Source: a virus
IMG/VR virus record: IMGVR_UViG_3300047274_000120
Coordinates: 1 to 32,998 of that record
DNA: 32,998 nt
Reading direction: 5' to 3' (one strand)
The first letter of the stretch is position 1. Each line of letters begins with the position of its first letter. Both the position numbers and the translations under genes were made by a program. The notes under the pieces are model-generated. The model made no database searches and was not told the DNA's origin. It saw only the letters and a list, made by a program, of their open reading frames with translations. Positions 5,541 to 14,478 of this stretch are shown piece by piece.

Positions 5541-6019
5541 TTCTGGTATTTTTCTATCGACCGCCCGACAAACCAGAACGTGAGCACCATCGTAAAGATA
5601 CTAAAATCATCTTGATCCCAGTTCTGACTCAGAACTTCGTACCACGGTGCATCCGATAGGATTGCCATATAGATCGCACAAACCTTAACGGCTGCATACA
5701 TACCAAATAAACACCAAGTAATGCCTGGGCGCACCAACGCCGAAATCGCAGCCACAAACTTGCCTGCGGATCTTGCTGTTTCTGATTGCTCACGAAATGC
5801 TTCCTTAATTGCGTCTAATTGGGTGATACTGTGGTCGACATACTTTTCTTCTAGTCTAAACTCGCCACGGAGCTTTTCAAGATCGGTTTGAAGTTGAAAC
5901 ATCGCTAGCTCGTGAGCGCGTTCATTCTTACGATCTAAGAGTTTCAGCACTTCCGGTGCAAGCCTGAAGAGACCGCCGAAGATCGAGCCTAAAAGACCGC
6001 CTGATAACAGGTCAAACAT
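5537..6019 (-). CDS. Holin of the 3TM GTA type
   Basis: This 160-residue protein resembles the GTA-type holin family. The N-terminal hydrophobic segment (LLSGGLLGSIFGGLFRLAPEV) is followed by a charged coiled-coil region (DRKNERAHELAMFQLQTDLE), then two C-terminal membrane segments (LVRPGITWCLFGMYAAVKVC and FSIFTMVLTFWFVGRSI). It would open the inner membrane to the lysozyme encoded next. Its ATG overlaps the stop of the upstream ejection-protein gene as TAATG. No separate spanin gene was recognised nearby. Confidence 0.88.
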   Translation of the reverse strand: MFDLLSGGLLGSIFGGLFRLAPEVLKLLDRKNERAHELAMFQLQTDLEKLRGEFRLEEKYVDHSITQLDAIKEAFREQSETARSAGKFVAAISALVRPGITWCLFGMYAAVKVCAIYMAILSDAPWYEVLSQNWDQDDFSIFTMVLTFWFVGRSIEKYQK

Positions 6020-7863
6020 TATCGCAACGCCTCTTCGACTTGCTTGCGAATCTTCTGTTCTTTGATCGTCTTTGTTAAAGACCTAAGAGCTTGAAGAGCT
6101 GGCACAGGAAGCCCTGTTGTTCCGTAGGTCGCCATCGTATCAAGCGCGGTCAATAAAACGCTTGCAGTGTTCGATGTGTTTACTGTCCCTGGTGGAGCGG
6201 TAAACAAAACGCCAACAACATCGTTAAGCGTTCTCAATTGCTCTGCACCTTTCTTGCCATAAACGTACTCTAGCTTTCTTGATCTATCCAGATTCTGAAT
6301 CATGCGATTGAACGCAGCCGGAGATATGAGCCTGTCTCCACGTTCGTTTGTTGTGATGTTTTTATACGCATCATCACGAATCAACTGAAGCACCGCACCA
6401 CGGATTTCGCTTACGGCTTGTTGACCTTCCGGTGTTTTCTTGAGCAGCCCGAACAAATGTCTTGTGCTATCTAATGATGTTGATGGGTCTAAAACAGCGC
6501 GACGAATCACATCCTCATAAGCAATGATGCGATCATTTGAGTTGCGCTTTGTGTTGATTAGATTCTGAACAAGGCCGATGTTTTCAAAGCGATCAGCAAG
6601 ATTCTGCCGTTCTCTTCTGGCGCGTTGATACAGCTCACCACCAGCGCCTTCCGTAATGTCATCAATGACTTTTTTGATTTCAACGCCAACACGCACATCA
6701 TTGGGGTCATTCGACTTAACAAATTTATTAACGGCCTTTCTTAACTCCTCAGCTTGACTCAGCGTTGCTTGCGTTGCGCTAACCGTTCCTTCTGCGAGAC
6801 TTCCACCGCCAACGCCACGAACCTCAAGCTCATTTGCAATCGTCGAAAGTATCGGAGCCGATGTTCTTCCGGCGCGGTTTTCATTCAAGTAAGCTGCTAA
6901 CGGAGCAAGATCGACAAGCGATTGTGTCTCACCGGCCTTTTCTGCCTCTTTGTACAAAGACCTTACTTTGGTTTTGTCTTGCGCTAATTGTGAGCGCAGA
7001 GCCTCGACAACAGTAACACCGGCTTGTCTTATGTCTCTGATTTCTGCGCCTGTTTGGTCGATAAAAGCATCAAGGTTTTGCGCGATTTGTTGTTGTTGCT
7101 GTGCGAGTCGTTCACGGATCGGCGCACCAAGTTCTGGGTTTTTTGCCGTCTCTTGCTCAAATCTTTGTTGCTCAAATGTGCGCTCGCGCTGACCCTTTGT
7201 ATATTGCACCGGAACAGGAAGTTGAGCGGCTGCGGCTTGTCGCATCTCTGCTAACGGAGTGCCAGCAGCACCAACAGCACCGCCAGCAGTCACTGGAGGC
7301 TTTGCACCAGGCACTAAATCCCTAACCGCTTCAACGCCCCTCTCAACGCCACGAACGACAGGCTGAACGGCTGTTTCTGTAACTTCTCGCGCAGCTCTAA
7401 CAGCAGGCCTTACGGTTCCAGCAGGGCCTGCAATTGGAACAAATGGCGGTATCTTCGCGGCTTCCACAGCCTCGACAATCGCACCGACTTGTTCTCTTCC
7501 TGCTTGCGTTCTTGGTTGATATGTGACCGCTTGTGCTCCGCGAGCAGCAGCTTCTTCTACAAGCCTTTGTGCGTCCGGCGTTTGGAATCGACCTTCTAAG
7601 ATGTTTTGAGCAACGCCCCTAGCACCGCCAACAAGTGCGCCTACTGGCCCAAGCAGCGCAGCCGTTCCTGTTGTGAGCGCAGCCTCGCCAGCACCTACGA
7701 TTTGTTCCGTAGGTGAAGGCGGTGGAGGCGCAATTGGTGGAGGCGCAGGCGTTTCTAATTGCTTTGCAATCTCGTAAGCCTGAACGACGGTGTTAAATTC
7801 AGCCGTTCCGCGCTTATCTGGATTGCTGACAATCCACTGAGCATATTCGACCGCCGAGGCCAT
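6019..7863 (-). CDS. Large ejection protein (P22 gp16 position)
   Basis: A 614-residue protein in the position of P22 gp16, the last of three internal proteins that leave the capsid with the DNA and help it cross the cell envelope. It begins with a short helical domain (VEYAQWIVSNPDKRGTAEFN), a Pro-rich stretch (PAPPPIAPPPPSP, near 39-51), a Gly/Ala-rich hydrophobic segment that could insert in membrane (ALTTGTAALLGPVGALVGGA), then long Gln/Arg/Ala-rich helices. Sequence recognition is weak; assignment rests on order, composition and size. Confidence 0.75.
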   Translation of the reverse strand: MASAVEYAQWIVSNPDKRGTAEFNTVVQAYEIAKQLETPAPPPIAPPPPSPTEQIVGAGEAALTTGTAALLGPVGALVGGARGVAQNILEGRFQTPDAQRLVEEAAARGAQAVTYQPRTQAGREQVGAIVEAVEAAKIPPFVPIAGPAGTVRPAVRAAREVTETAVQPVVRGVERGVEAVRDLVPGAKPPVTAGGAVGAAGTPLAEMRQAAAAQLPVPVQYTKGQRERTFEQQRFEQETAKNPELGAPIRERLAQQQQQIAQNLDAFIDQTGAEIRDIRQAGVTVVEALRSQLAQDKTKVRSLYKEAEKAGETQSLVDLAPLAAYLNENRAGRTSAPILSTIANELEVRGVGGGSLAEGTVSATQATLSQAEELRKAVNKFVKSNDPNDVRVGVEIKKVIDDITEGAGGELYQRARRERQNLADRFENIGLVQNLINTKRNSNDRIIAYEDVIRRAVLDPSTSLDSTRHLFGLLKKTPEGQQAVSEIRGAVLQLIRDDAYKNITTNERGDRLISPAAFNRMIQNLDRSRKLEYVYGKKGAEQLRTLNDVVGVLFTAPPGTVNTSNTASVLLTALDTMATYGTTGLPVPALQALRSLTKTIKEQKIRKQVEEALR

Positions 7864-9408
7864 TTATCTTTGTCCTCGAATAATTTGGTCTGCAAGATTC
7901 ATAATATCAACTGAACCAGTTGGAATCTGTGGCCGAGCAGCCGGAGCCGCTGCGCCTGGAATCTGAGAAACAATCCTTTCTGTTTGTTGTGCCTGTGCTT
8001 GCTCAGGAGGCAAATAACGCTTGGAGACTTGATCGGCAATGCGCTTGGTCAAATCAGCAAAAGACTCACCAGCACGGGCTGAAAAGTCGCCTGCAATAAA
8101 GTCTCTTGTTGCTCTTGTCAAAAGACCCTTATTGTTTGCCATCCACTCGCCTCGTGCGCCCTCAACGGCTGACTCTACAGCCTTCATCTTCGCAACACCG
8201 CGCAAGAATGAAGCAATCACTTGAGGATTGCCCGTTTCAGATGGGAAGCCAGCTAAAGCAAGCTGAATATCGCGGTCTGTTGCTGGGCCTGGTGGAAGCG
8301 ACTGAATAGCCGCGCTGTTACGCAGACGGTTATATTCCTGACGTAACTCAGAAACAGCATTTTCGCTACCTGTTGATTTTTTGTACCACTCAGTAAACGA
8401 ATCGAGCTTACCCCAAGCATTACCAATGTTTGTGATTCGATTGGCAAGACTGTTGAACTGTTCTTCTTGACCTTTTGCAGCCGCTGCCGCAACAAAAGCT
8501 TTGTTCATCTCAGGTTGAAGTCCAGCGGGAACTGCGTTTGCAATCTCACCGATTCTTGCGAAACGCTCAAGAACCTCTGCCTGAACCTTTGGTCCCTCAA
8601 GTTTTAACCTAGCCACTCTATCATTTATTTGGCTGTTTAGATTGTTTATATTTGCACGATCTAAATTTATTTTCGATCTATTTAATTGGTCTGCAAATCT
8701 TGCATCACTATCAGCTTTTAGCGCTTCTGCTTCTGCCTTATTAAGTGAAGCCAAAGATTTTGACCAAGCAAAAGCAGCATCAACACCAGCCGTTTCTGCT
8801 TCTGAGCGAGCCTTATCGGCTTCTGATTCAGCTTTGCGAAGTTCGACCGGAGCCTTTCCGACTTTAATTGAGTTTTCGACAATCTTTTCGCCACCAGGAA
8901 GAACAGCAAGATAAGTCCCAATGGTTGCAAATCCAGTTTTTGGATCTAATTCAATAAACCGAGCGGAGTCTTCATACATCTTTGCCTGCGCTTGATTACC
9001 GCTGTTTCGCTCGGCTTCCGCTCTCTGCTTTAAAAGATTGACAGCCTCCGGTGCTTGATTAGCCGCCAAAGCAGAAAGCACTTGACCACCGAATTTAAGT
9101 TCGCTTTGTTGCCTATCTTTATTTAATACGTCAAAAGACTGACGCACTGATTCAGCCTGTTCTTTTGGAAGCAAAAGCGAATAATTGATAAAGTCTCTAG
9201 CCGATGGATTGGGATTAGCAAGCAACTTTGCGCCTTCAGCGCGTACCAATTCAGCTTGTCGCAAAGCCTGCGCTCGTTGCTCTTGCTGGAATTGCCGCTC
9301 TTGTTGCGCTGCCTGTATGTCTGCAATTCCGGCTCCGAACTTCAAGCCGCTAATAACAGATGCAAACGGGTCTACAGGCGCTACGCCGTAATCATAAGGT
9401 GCTGGCAT
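7864..9408 (-). CDS. Ejection protein (P22 gp20 position)
   Basis: This 514-residue protein occupies the P22 gp20 position. It is highly helical, with an N-terminal Gln/Arg/Ala-rich stretch (IQAAQQERQFQQEQRAQALR) and a central coiled coil (LRKAESEADKARSEAETAG through KAEAEALKADSDARFADQLN). No enzyme motif is visible. It would be packaged inside the head and expelled with the genome to form part of the trans-envelope channel. The start overlaps the upstream stop as TAATG, and the gene abuts the gp16-like gene. Confidence 0.75.
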   Translation of the reverse strand: MPAPYDYGVAPVDPFASVISGLKFGAGIADIQAAQQERQFQQEQRAQALRQAELVRAEGAKLLANPNPSARDFINYSLLLPKEQAESVRQSFDVLNKDRQQSELKFGGQVLSALAANQAPEAVNLLKQRAEAERNSGNQAQAKMYEDSARFIELDPKTGFATIGTYLAVLPGGEKIVENSIKVGKAPVELRKAESEADKARSEAETAGVDAAFAWSKSLASLNKAEAEALKADSDARFADQLNRSKINLDRANINNLNSQINDRVARLKLEGPKVQAEVLERFARIGEIANAVPAGLQPEMNKAFVAAAAAKGQEEQFNSLANRITNIGNAWGKLDSFTEWYKKSTGSENAVSELRQEYNRLRNSAAIQSLPPGPATDRDIQLALAGFPSETGNPQVIASFLRGVAKMKAVESAVEGARGEWMANNKGLLTRATRDFIAGDFSARAGESFADLTKRIADQVSKRYLPPEQAQAQQTERIVSQIPGAAAPAARPQIPTGSVDIMNLADQIIRGQR

Positions 9409-10229
9409 TATGCAGTCCCTCCTGGTAATCCAAATGTAGCTGGAATTTCTGTGGCAGACGGCAAATATGTTGATCTATCAATAATAGGCGCAGGAGTTTG
9501 TTGACCGAATATCGAACCAAAACTCGGAACCTGTCCCATACCCATTTGATAACCAACGTATTGGCCTGGGAGGTTAAACAACGAACTTATAGCCCGACCC
9601 TGTGCGATTTCCGCTCCTGCGCGAGCAGCTCCTTGTTGGCCCAGCAAACCAGTGATGCTTTCGCCTAATCCCATGCCAGCAGCCGCTTGTCTTGCAGCCG
9701 AAGCCTGACCGATACCCGTCAGATATTGTTGTACGCCAGCTCCAGCCGCTGATAAACCCCCAAGTCTTCCGTATTGGCTTTCAATCTCTCTTGCCAGCAT
9801 CGCCGGACGAAACTGAGCCAATGCAGCCTGAATATTCCCGCCTCGCAACCCTCCGGTTGCAGATGCTCTCTGAAGTAACGCCTCTTCGCCCTGTCTTACT
9901 TGAGCTTGAAACGCAGGCCGCTGTTCTAGAGCAGCAATAGCCGCTTGTTCAGCCTCTGGCCCTCTTAGACCTAATAAAGCCTGTTGTTGCTCGAAAGCTC
10001 GCTCACCGGCTTGTGCGTATGGCGCAAGACCAGCTATTGCAGGACCGCCTGCTTGGACATACGGAGACAGCAGTTTTGTCATCTCATCAAACTGCCTGCG
10101 CTGCTCCTCGATACCCATTTGCGCGGCTTCTGTCTGCGCTCCAGCAGCCTTGCTCGCTGCACGCGACTGCATTGCTGAACCGACTAACTGCGATCCAGCG
10201 ACAACCAGTGCTGTTGTTGGTTCAGGCAT
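9408..10229 (-). CDS. Ejection protein (P22 gp7 / DNA-transfer type)
   Basis: A 273-residue Gly/Ala/Gln-rich protein of the type often annotated as DNA-transfer protein. The start PEPTTALVVAGSQLVGSAMQ carries a short hydrophobic helix, followed by a helix (EEQRRQFDEMTKLLSPYVQAG), then repeating Ala/Gly/Gln helices including REIESQYGRLGGLSAAGAGV and a Gly-rich membrane-active stretch. It is the first of three consecutive ejection genes in the 7-20-16 order of P22. Overlap with the upstream gene is 8 bases. Confidence 0.8.
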   Translation of the reverse strand: MPEPTTALVVAGSQLVGSAMQSRAASKAAGAQTEAAQMGIEEQRRQFDEMTKLLSPYVQAGGPAIAGLAPYAQAGERAFEQQQALLGLRGPEAEQAAIAALEQRPAFQAQVRQGEEALLQRASATGGLRGGNIQAALAQFRPAMLAREIESQYGRLGGLSAAGAGVQQYLTGIGQASAARQAAAGMGLGESITGLLGQQGAARAGAEIAQGRAISSLFNLPGQYVGYQMGMGQVPSFGSIFGQQTPAPIIDRSTYLPSATEIPATFGLPGGTA

Positions 10230-10653
10230 GATGAAACTCCTTGATGTAATCCTTAAAGTCTTCTCCGTAAAGGCGCATGATTTTTTCTGAGATTTCCGTG
10301 GTTTTTAACGATCCATGAGTCAGCAAAACCGCCATTAAAACTAAATCGTAATATCCTGCTCGCCACATATAGGCTCGCTCATCTGCGCGACCATCTCTTT
10401 CTGCTTGATCCGATGCCTGCCATTTTAATATAGCCATTGCCACAACAGGCAAAAGCATGTTTGCATGACGCATAAAGAACTCATTAGCAGGCAATGCAAC
10501 TAATGTATTCCAAATCATCGCATCGAGGTCTTTGCGCTCAACTTCAGCCCCATCAGCATAATCATCCATCGTCTGGATGACGCTGAACATTGTCATGAGC
10601 CATTCAACTGCTGGCTCAGGCAATAAAGCCTCTAGATTTTCACGCAGGCTCAT
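10222..10653 (-). CDS. Virion-region protein, 143 aa (P22 gp14 position)
   Basis: The product is helical and acidic at the N terminus (EVERKDLDAMIWNTLVALPA), with a middle hydrophobic region (NMLLPVVAMAILKWQASDQA) and a second (RAGYYDLVLMAVLLTHGSL) that look amphipathic rather than clear membrane spans. It lies between the tail-needle group and the gp7-like ejection gene, the position of P22 gene 14, whose product assists head assembly. I do not recognise direct sequence similarity, so the comparison is positional only. Confidence 0.65.
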   Translation of the reverse strand: MSLRENLEALLPEPAVEWLMTMFSVIQTMDDYADGAEVERKDLDAMIWNTLVALPANEFFMRHANMLLPVVAMAILKWQASDQAERDGRADERAYMWRAGYYDLVLMAVLLTHGSLKTTEISEKIMRLYGEDFKDYIKEFHHA

Positions 10654-11029
10654 ATTCTTCCCACGCCTGACACGATCTCATGTCGTGGCAAATGAAATCA
10701 AATTTCATGCAATAACCGCGATACCCAGCATCCTTATCCCAAGCGTTTACAGGAATGCGCTCCATCTTGATCTGCATATCTGGTGAGTTATCGTAATACT
10801 CACAGTTTGAACATCTACGGCGGCGAGCCTCGGCTTCATCCACTTGCATTGCCTTGGCTAAAGCCAACCAATAAGGCTTATTCGCTCCGCGCTCATTAGA
10901 CGGATTCTCAGGCCCAAGCATCCAGTCCTCGATAACCATTTCTGTGTTATCTCGGTTCTCAGTGGTCGTGATGAACTTCTCATCTGGAATACCAGAGAGA
11001 ATAAAGGTTGGCATCTTTGCGTCCATCAT
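10640..11029 (-). CDS. Four-cysteine protein of the virion region, 129 aa
   Basis: The C-terminal half contains RRRCSNCEYYDN, then GYCMKFDFICHDMRSCQAWE: a C-x2-C pair followed by three more Cys and a His. This spacing suggests a zinc or iron-sulphur site. The N-terminal half is acidic. The ATG at 11029 overlaps the upstream TGA (ATGA), with GGGAGG before it. It is located between small structural genes and the gp7-like gene, so a virion or assembly role is likely, but the family is unknown to me. Confidence 0.75.
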   Translation of the reverse strand: MMDAKMPTFILSGIPDEKFITTTENRDNTEMVIEDWMLGPENPSNERGANKPYWLALAKAMQVDEAEARRRRCSNCEYYDNSPDMQIKMERIPVNAWDKDAGYRGYCMKFDFICHDMRSCQAWEEYEPA

Positions 11030-11361
11030 GTGATTTCCCTCCCTGATACGCGAAGCGTAAGAGCCGTCGCTGCACTTGCAATCGTGCTGATAAACGCACC
11101 TGGATCAAGTTCTTGGCCCACCAATTCAGGACACCGATAGGTCTCACCAGGAACCACAGTTCGATCATCAATAATTAAATTAGCATTGCCTGGGCTTCCA
11201 CCGGATTGCACCAAATTCACGCTGAATGAACGGTTAACAGTATCCGTATTCGTAACCGTTGCCTTATCAATCAAAGCCTTGGCTGCGGTTGCCGTGTACT
11301 GTGTGGTTTGTACAGCCTGCATTTGCAGAGGCGGCACTAAAGTTTTTACGGTAACAGTCAC
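11026..11361 (-). CDS. Small beta-rich virion-region protein, 111 aa
   Basis: The sequence is strand-rich, with Thr/Val/Ala patterns such as NRSFSVNLVQSGG and NLIIDDRTVVPGETYRCPEL and a Thr-rich end, consistent with a beta-sandwich of a decoration or tail accessory protein. Translation starts at GTG 11361 with GGAGG 6 bases upstream, overlapping the needle-gene stop as GTGA. Comparable small proteins follow tail genes in many podoviruses. No domain name can be assigned. Confidence 0.7.
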   Translation of the reverse strand: MTVTVKTLVPPLQMQAVQTTQYTATAAKALIDKATVTNTDTVNRSFSVNLVQSGGSPGNANLIIDDRTVVPGETYRCPELVGQELDPGAFISTIASAATALTLRVSGREIT

Positions 11362-12221
11362 TGGATACCTCCGATATTGTTTGCCACAGTAAGAATGATA
11401 GACGGAATGCCTGGATGTGGAGCCGCTGCCGCAACCGCTAAAAGCTCAACACTTAAATCAGTTACGGAAAACATCACTTCAATGTAATCGTTTGCTTTCA
11501 GATCAAAAAAGTAATTGAGCGCCGAAAAAATCTCTGCGTTGTTACCTTGGATTCTTATCTGGCTCGCAGAATCAGGAACATCAACACCGTTCACACGAAA
11601 CCAGATGTAAAACGCTTCAGCGCCGCCCGTTGTTTTATCTAACTGGATTGAAATCTGTACATTGTAAATCCCTTCCGTATCAACATAAACCCTTGATGTC
11701 GGAGTGCCAAGATATACACCGTGACTTAGGTCGGTTGTGTTGAAAGTGATCGCCGTCGCTGTATTGATGACCGCCGCCGTTTGTGTAGTCGTGTCATAAA
11801 ACGACCCGTAACGGCTGCGCTTAAACTCTCGTGGAGGCGGCGCCATTTGTAAACCCTCTACAGCCACCGAAAGTCTTTCAAGCAATGCCAAGGCTTGATT
11901 CGCTTTGTTCTCTGCGGATGCAATATTGACAGAGGTTTCTTGCGCTAATTGTGCAATCTGGTCTAAGGCCTGAGTTGCTTTTACATCGCTTATTGAACAG
12001 TGGATCGCAGCATCTTGGGCAAGTGCTGCGATCATGCCTAGAGCCTGAACTGCCTTTTGATCCGCATTTCCTGCGGCAATCGTAGTGGCCTGCACCACGT
12101 CAGGGGCTATGTCACCAACAACCGCAAACAGGTTCTCGAATTGTTTTATCTGCTCGAAATCATCTAAAAACGCTGCAAGCTGATCTCTTGTTAACCCAAG
12201 CGGAGGAACTGGTCGGACCAT
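11358..12221 (-). CDS. Tail needle: coiled-coil shaft with C1q/TNF-like knob (gp26-like)
   Basis: This 287-residue protein lies directly after the gp10-like gene, where P22 encodes its gp26 tail needle. Residues about 41-124 contain three related helical repeats (KAVQALGMIAALAQDAA, KATQALDQIAQLAQETS, KANQALALLERLSVAVE), spaced 25-26 residues apart, predicting a trimeric coiled coil. Residues 135-287 form a C1q/TNF-like jelly roll (SRYGSFYDTTTQTAAVINTA through LDKTTGGAEAFYIWFRVNG). The Sf6 needle also ends in a TNF-like knob, which supports the assignment. It would plug the portal channel and first touch the cell envelope. Confidence 0.82.
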   Translation of the reverse strand: MVRPVPPLGLTRDQLAAFLDDFEQIKQFENLFAVVGDIAPDVVQATTIAAGNADQKAVQALGMIAALAQDAAIHCSISDVKATQALDQIAQLAQETSVNIASAENKANQALALLERLSVAVEGLQMAPPPREFKRSRYGSFYDTTTQTAAVINTATAITFNTTDLSHGVYLGTPTSRVYVDTEGIYNVQISIQLDKTTGGAEAFYIWFRVNGVDVPDSASQIRIQGNNAEIFSALNYFFDLKANDYIEVMFSVTDLSVELLAVAAAAPHPGIPSIILTVANNIGGIQ

Positions 12222-12222
12222 C

Positions 12223-13626
12223 TCATGCCGCCAGTGGCTCGATCTGAGCCTCTAATCGAGCAATAGAGATATGCGCGTCTGTATCGCCTCTGAATCGCTG
12301 GATACGCCAATTTCTCATATTGCCCATCTGAAACCATGTGATCCGCTTTTGCGTCGCTCCGGTGGTTCCTACGCTCGTAAACCTATCTTGGCTCCACGAC
12401 ATTCCGTCTTTGGAATACGACGTAGAGATTTGCGGATTAAGTCCGACTTGTACGCGACCCGTAAGACTGACCAACTCCATCTGGTGGAAGATCGCGCCTA
12501 GACTTTGGTTGTAGACGATGATTGTTGAGAACTCCCAACGTACTTTCTGGCCCCAATGACTTCCGATGGTGTTATCAAAGTACCCAATGCTTGATGATTG
12601 TGGATCTCCAACGAGCCATTTGTCGTATGCCCAGACGAAATTTCGCGCACGATACTCAGAAAATCCGACGACCGTACTCGTGAGCGTGAACCAGACCAAC
12701 GATTTGAGTTCTCTCGATGCTTGTTCATCAAACACAATCGTTCTATCGGGCAGATGGACATAGAGGTGTTGATGCGCTCTGTCATTTCGAGCCTCTAGTA
12801 TTACCAAGGCAAGCTGCGCCTCGGTATAAGTCAGCAAGAGCATGTCGATCTCCTGCGAGCTGATCTTTTCAGTCGTTGCGTTTGCTGCCAAATAAATACC
12901 AGGTGCTTCGTTTCTTCCTGATCCTAAAAACGCAATCCTTTGCACAAACTCGCAGCAAGCAAAAGTTCCGACCACGCCCTTCTGAATCTGCGCTCCGTCG
13001 ATCCGTTGAAACGGGAAGAACTCACCGCCGACATTATCAAAAACCTCGATAGTGTTTCTATTCAGCGCATAAACTTCATTGCGAAGTTTGATGAGCGCAA
13101 CCACCGGATCAGGGTCAACTTCGGATGATCCGTATTTCAGAGGATTAACCTGAGTCGGATCAGATAACTCCGTAACAACCAAACTTGTTCCATCGGTCGT
13201 CATAAAATAACCGTCAATCCAGCACATATCCAAAACAATACCAAGATCAGGGTCAGTAACTTGTGTGAGCACTCCGTTCCAATAATAGAGCCTTGTTCCT
13301 GAAACAATCGCCAAACGATCAAAACTATAGTCAAAAGTCACTAACGTATTTGTTGGTCCACCAACATCGCCAAGAATCGTGATGGCTCCATTGGATGCCA
13401 CAATCACCAATTTAGTTCCCATGACGCGATAACAGATACCATTCCAGTTGATGCCACCACGATCAACGCCTGGGCCTGTGCCGTTCGCCACAATGCCATC
13501 CGCAGGGCGAAGATACTCTGAGCTGATCCCAGAGCCTTTCGGCGTTGGAACTAAATTGACCGGATAGGCCGTGCGTATATCTGGGCCGTTATCGGTGTAG
13601 ATTCCCGAAAGAATAGGGATTTGCAT
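12223..13626 (-). CDS. Packaged-DNA stabilisation / tail hub protein (P22 gp10-like)
   Basis: A 467-residue protein resembling P22 gp10. Recognisable elements are the opening PILSGIYTDNGPDIRTAYPV with NLVPTPKG shortly after, the propeller-like repeats (CYRVMGTKLVIVASNGAI, DRLAIVSGTRLYYWNG), the ALIKLRNEVYALNRNTIEVF strand pair, and the C-terminal GNMRNWRIQRFRGD resembling the RRLIGFKLR end of gp10. In P22, gp10 hexamers sit below gp4 and carry tailspikes and needle. Here the gp4-like gene is about 5 kb upstream, separated by a receptor-binding cassette. Confidence 0.85.
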   Translation of the reverse strand: MQIPILSGIYTDNGPDIRTAYPVNLVPTPKGSGISSEYLRPADGIVANGTGPGVDRGGINWNGICYRVMGTKLVIVASNGAITILGDVGGPTNTLVTFDYSFDRLAIVSGTRLYYWNGVLTQVTDPDLGIVLDMCWIDGYFMTTDGTSLVVTELSDPTQVNPLKYGSSEVDPDPVVALIKLRNEVYALNRNTIEVFDNVGGEFFPFQRIDGAQIQKGVVGTFACCEFVQRIAFLGSGRNEAPGIYLAANATTEKISSQEIDMLLLTYTEAQLALVILEARNDRAHQHLYVHLPDRTIVFDEQASRELKSLVWFTLTSTVVGFSEYRARNFVWAYDKWLVGDPQSSSIGYFDNTIGSHWGQKVRWEFSTIIVYNQSLGAIFHQMELVSLTGRVQVGLNPQISTSYSKDGMSWSQDRFTSVGTTGATQKRITWFQMGNMRNWRIQRFRGDTDAHISIARLEAQIEPLAA

Positions 13627-13905
13627 TTACCACTTTTCCTTCGCCGCCCAAAATGCTGCGCTTAACTTACCTTTGGCGATATTTTTAGCGTGACGAGCCA
13701 TGAATGACTTTCTTCTTGCTGTGTCCGCTTTAGACTCGCCTTCACGTTTTGGTGAGCCTGTTACACCTTGCTGACCGAAGCGAATCGTCTTGATCTCGTC
13801 TCCAACCTTAGCCACTACGACATGACTTTTAGTAGGATGGCTCGGTGTTTTCTTCGGCTTGTTGTAGCCAGTGACACCAGCACGCGCAAGCCTTGGGTCT
13901 TTCAT
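13627..13905 (-). CDS. Small basic DUF6321-like protein, 92 aa
   Basis: A strongly basic protein with Lys/Arg/Gly-rich composition: DPRLARAGVTGYNKPKKTPS at the start, HVVVAKVGDEIKTIRFGQQG in the middle, and KSFMARHAKNIAKGKLSAAF at the end. The layout resembles a small family seen widely in phage and large-virus genomes that I believe is DUF6321. Its charge suggests contact with nucleic acid or with the virion interior, but no function is established. It overlaps the end of the preceding membrane-protein gene by 4 bases. Confidence 0.75.
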   Translation of the reverse strand: MKDPRLARAGVTGYNKPKKTPSHPTKSHVVVAKVGDEIKTIRFGQQGVTGSPKREGESKADTARRKSFMARHAKNIAKGKLSAAFWAAKEKW

Positions 13906-14117
13906 AGCCCTAAAAGTTTCTTAAAGAAGATTGCAGCCGCACCAGGGCCAAGCAAGACAGCAAACATCACCGCATAAAGAATGTACTCAAGCCGCTTCAT
14001 CTTTGCAGAGCCATCATCAAAACGATTTTCGACACGCTGGAACGATTCCTCAATTGACTTATATCTTTCAGCGCAAACCGCTTCGTGAACCGATAATCGC
14101 GTGTCGACATCGATCAT
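13902..14117 (-). CDS. XhlA/holin-like single-pass membrane protein, 71 aa
   Basis: The true start is taken as ATG 14117, immediately after the previous stop; an upstream in-frame start would overlap that gene by 68 bases. The protein has an N-terminal amphipathic/coiled-coil part (HEAVCAERYKSIEESFQRVE), a linker, and one C-terminal membrane segment (ILYAVMFAVLLGPGAAAIFF) with a short basic end. This plan is shared with XhlA-like small membrane proteins. It may help lysis or anchor at the membrane; it is far from the main holin-lysozyme pair, so the role is open. Confidence 0.7.
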   Translation of the reverse strand: MIDVDTRLSVHEAVCAERYKSIEESFQRVENRFDDGSAKMKRLEYILYAVMFAVLLGPGAAAIFFKKLLGL

Positions 14118-14118
14118 T

Positions 14119-14469
14119 TTATAGCCCCTGACCTGGAGTGATGTATACATCAGCCGCAGCAGCGGCATAACCAGTAAACCAAGCATTGTTGTTCAACCTT
14201 AAAACCTCAACAGCACCAGGAACCAGCACAATCGTATTTTGAGGCGTGCCTACAACGATTGTTGCCGCCCTTGCGGTTGCTTGAGCTGCTGTTGCGCCAA
14301 CACCTAAAAACACTGTCTCGGCAGAATTGTTGATAATTCGATACTGCCCATATCCCTGTGTTGTCTCGTCTACCAGAACCTGAACAGGGGAAGGAGGGGC
14401 TACGTTCGCAACGATTAGAGATGTCGGGCCTAGCGGCTGAAATGCAAATTGTGAGGCTGCGTTACTCAT
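14119..14469 (-). CDS. Small beta-rich structural protein, 116 aa
   Basis: The protein starts MSNAASQFAFQPLGPTSLIV and is rich in Val, Ala and Thr (QYRIINNSAETVFLGVGATA, then TIVVGTPQNTIVLVPGAVEV), indicating an immunoglobulin-like or other beta-sandwich. No catalytic motif is visible. AAGGA lies before the ATG. Directly upstream is a 17-codon frame whose product resembles this protein's first residues, so this may be the surviving copy of a tandem duplication. A minor capsid or tail accessory role is likely from position. Confidence 0.72.
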   Translation of the reverse strand: MSNAASQFAFQPLGPTSLIVANVAPPSPVQVLVDETTQGYGQYRIINNSAETVFLGVGATAAQATARAATIVVGTPQNTIVLVPGAVEVLRLNNNAWFTGYAAAAADVYITPGQGL

Positions 14470-14478
14470 TTTTAATCC

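Noticed and set aside
7075-7120. Short Gln-rich repeat (TTGTTGTTGCTG) in the gp16-like gene as a regulatory repeat
   Set aside because: It simply encodes a QQQQQ run in a Gln-rich structural protein, with no wider periodicity.
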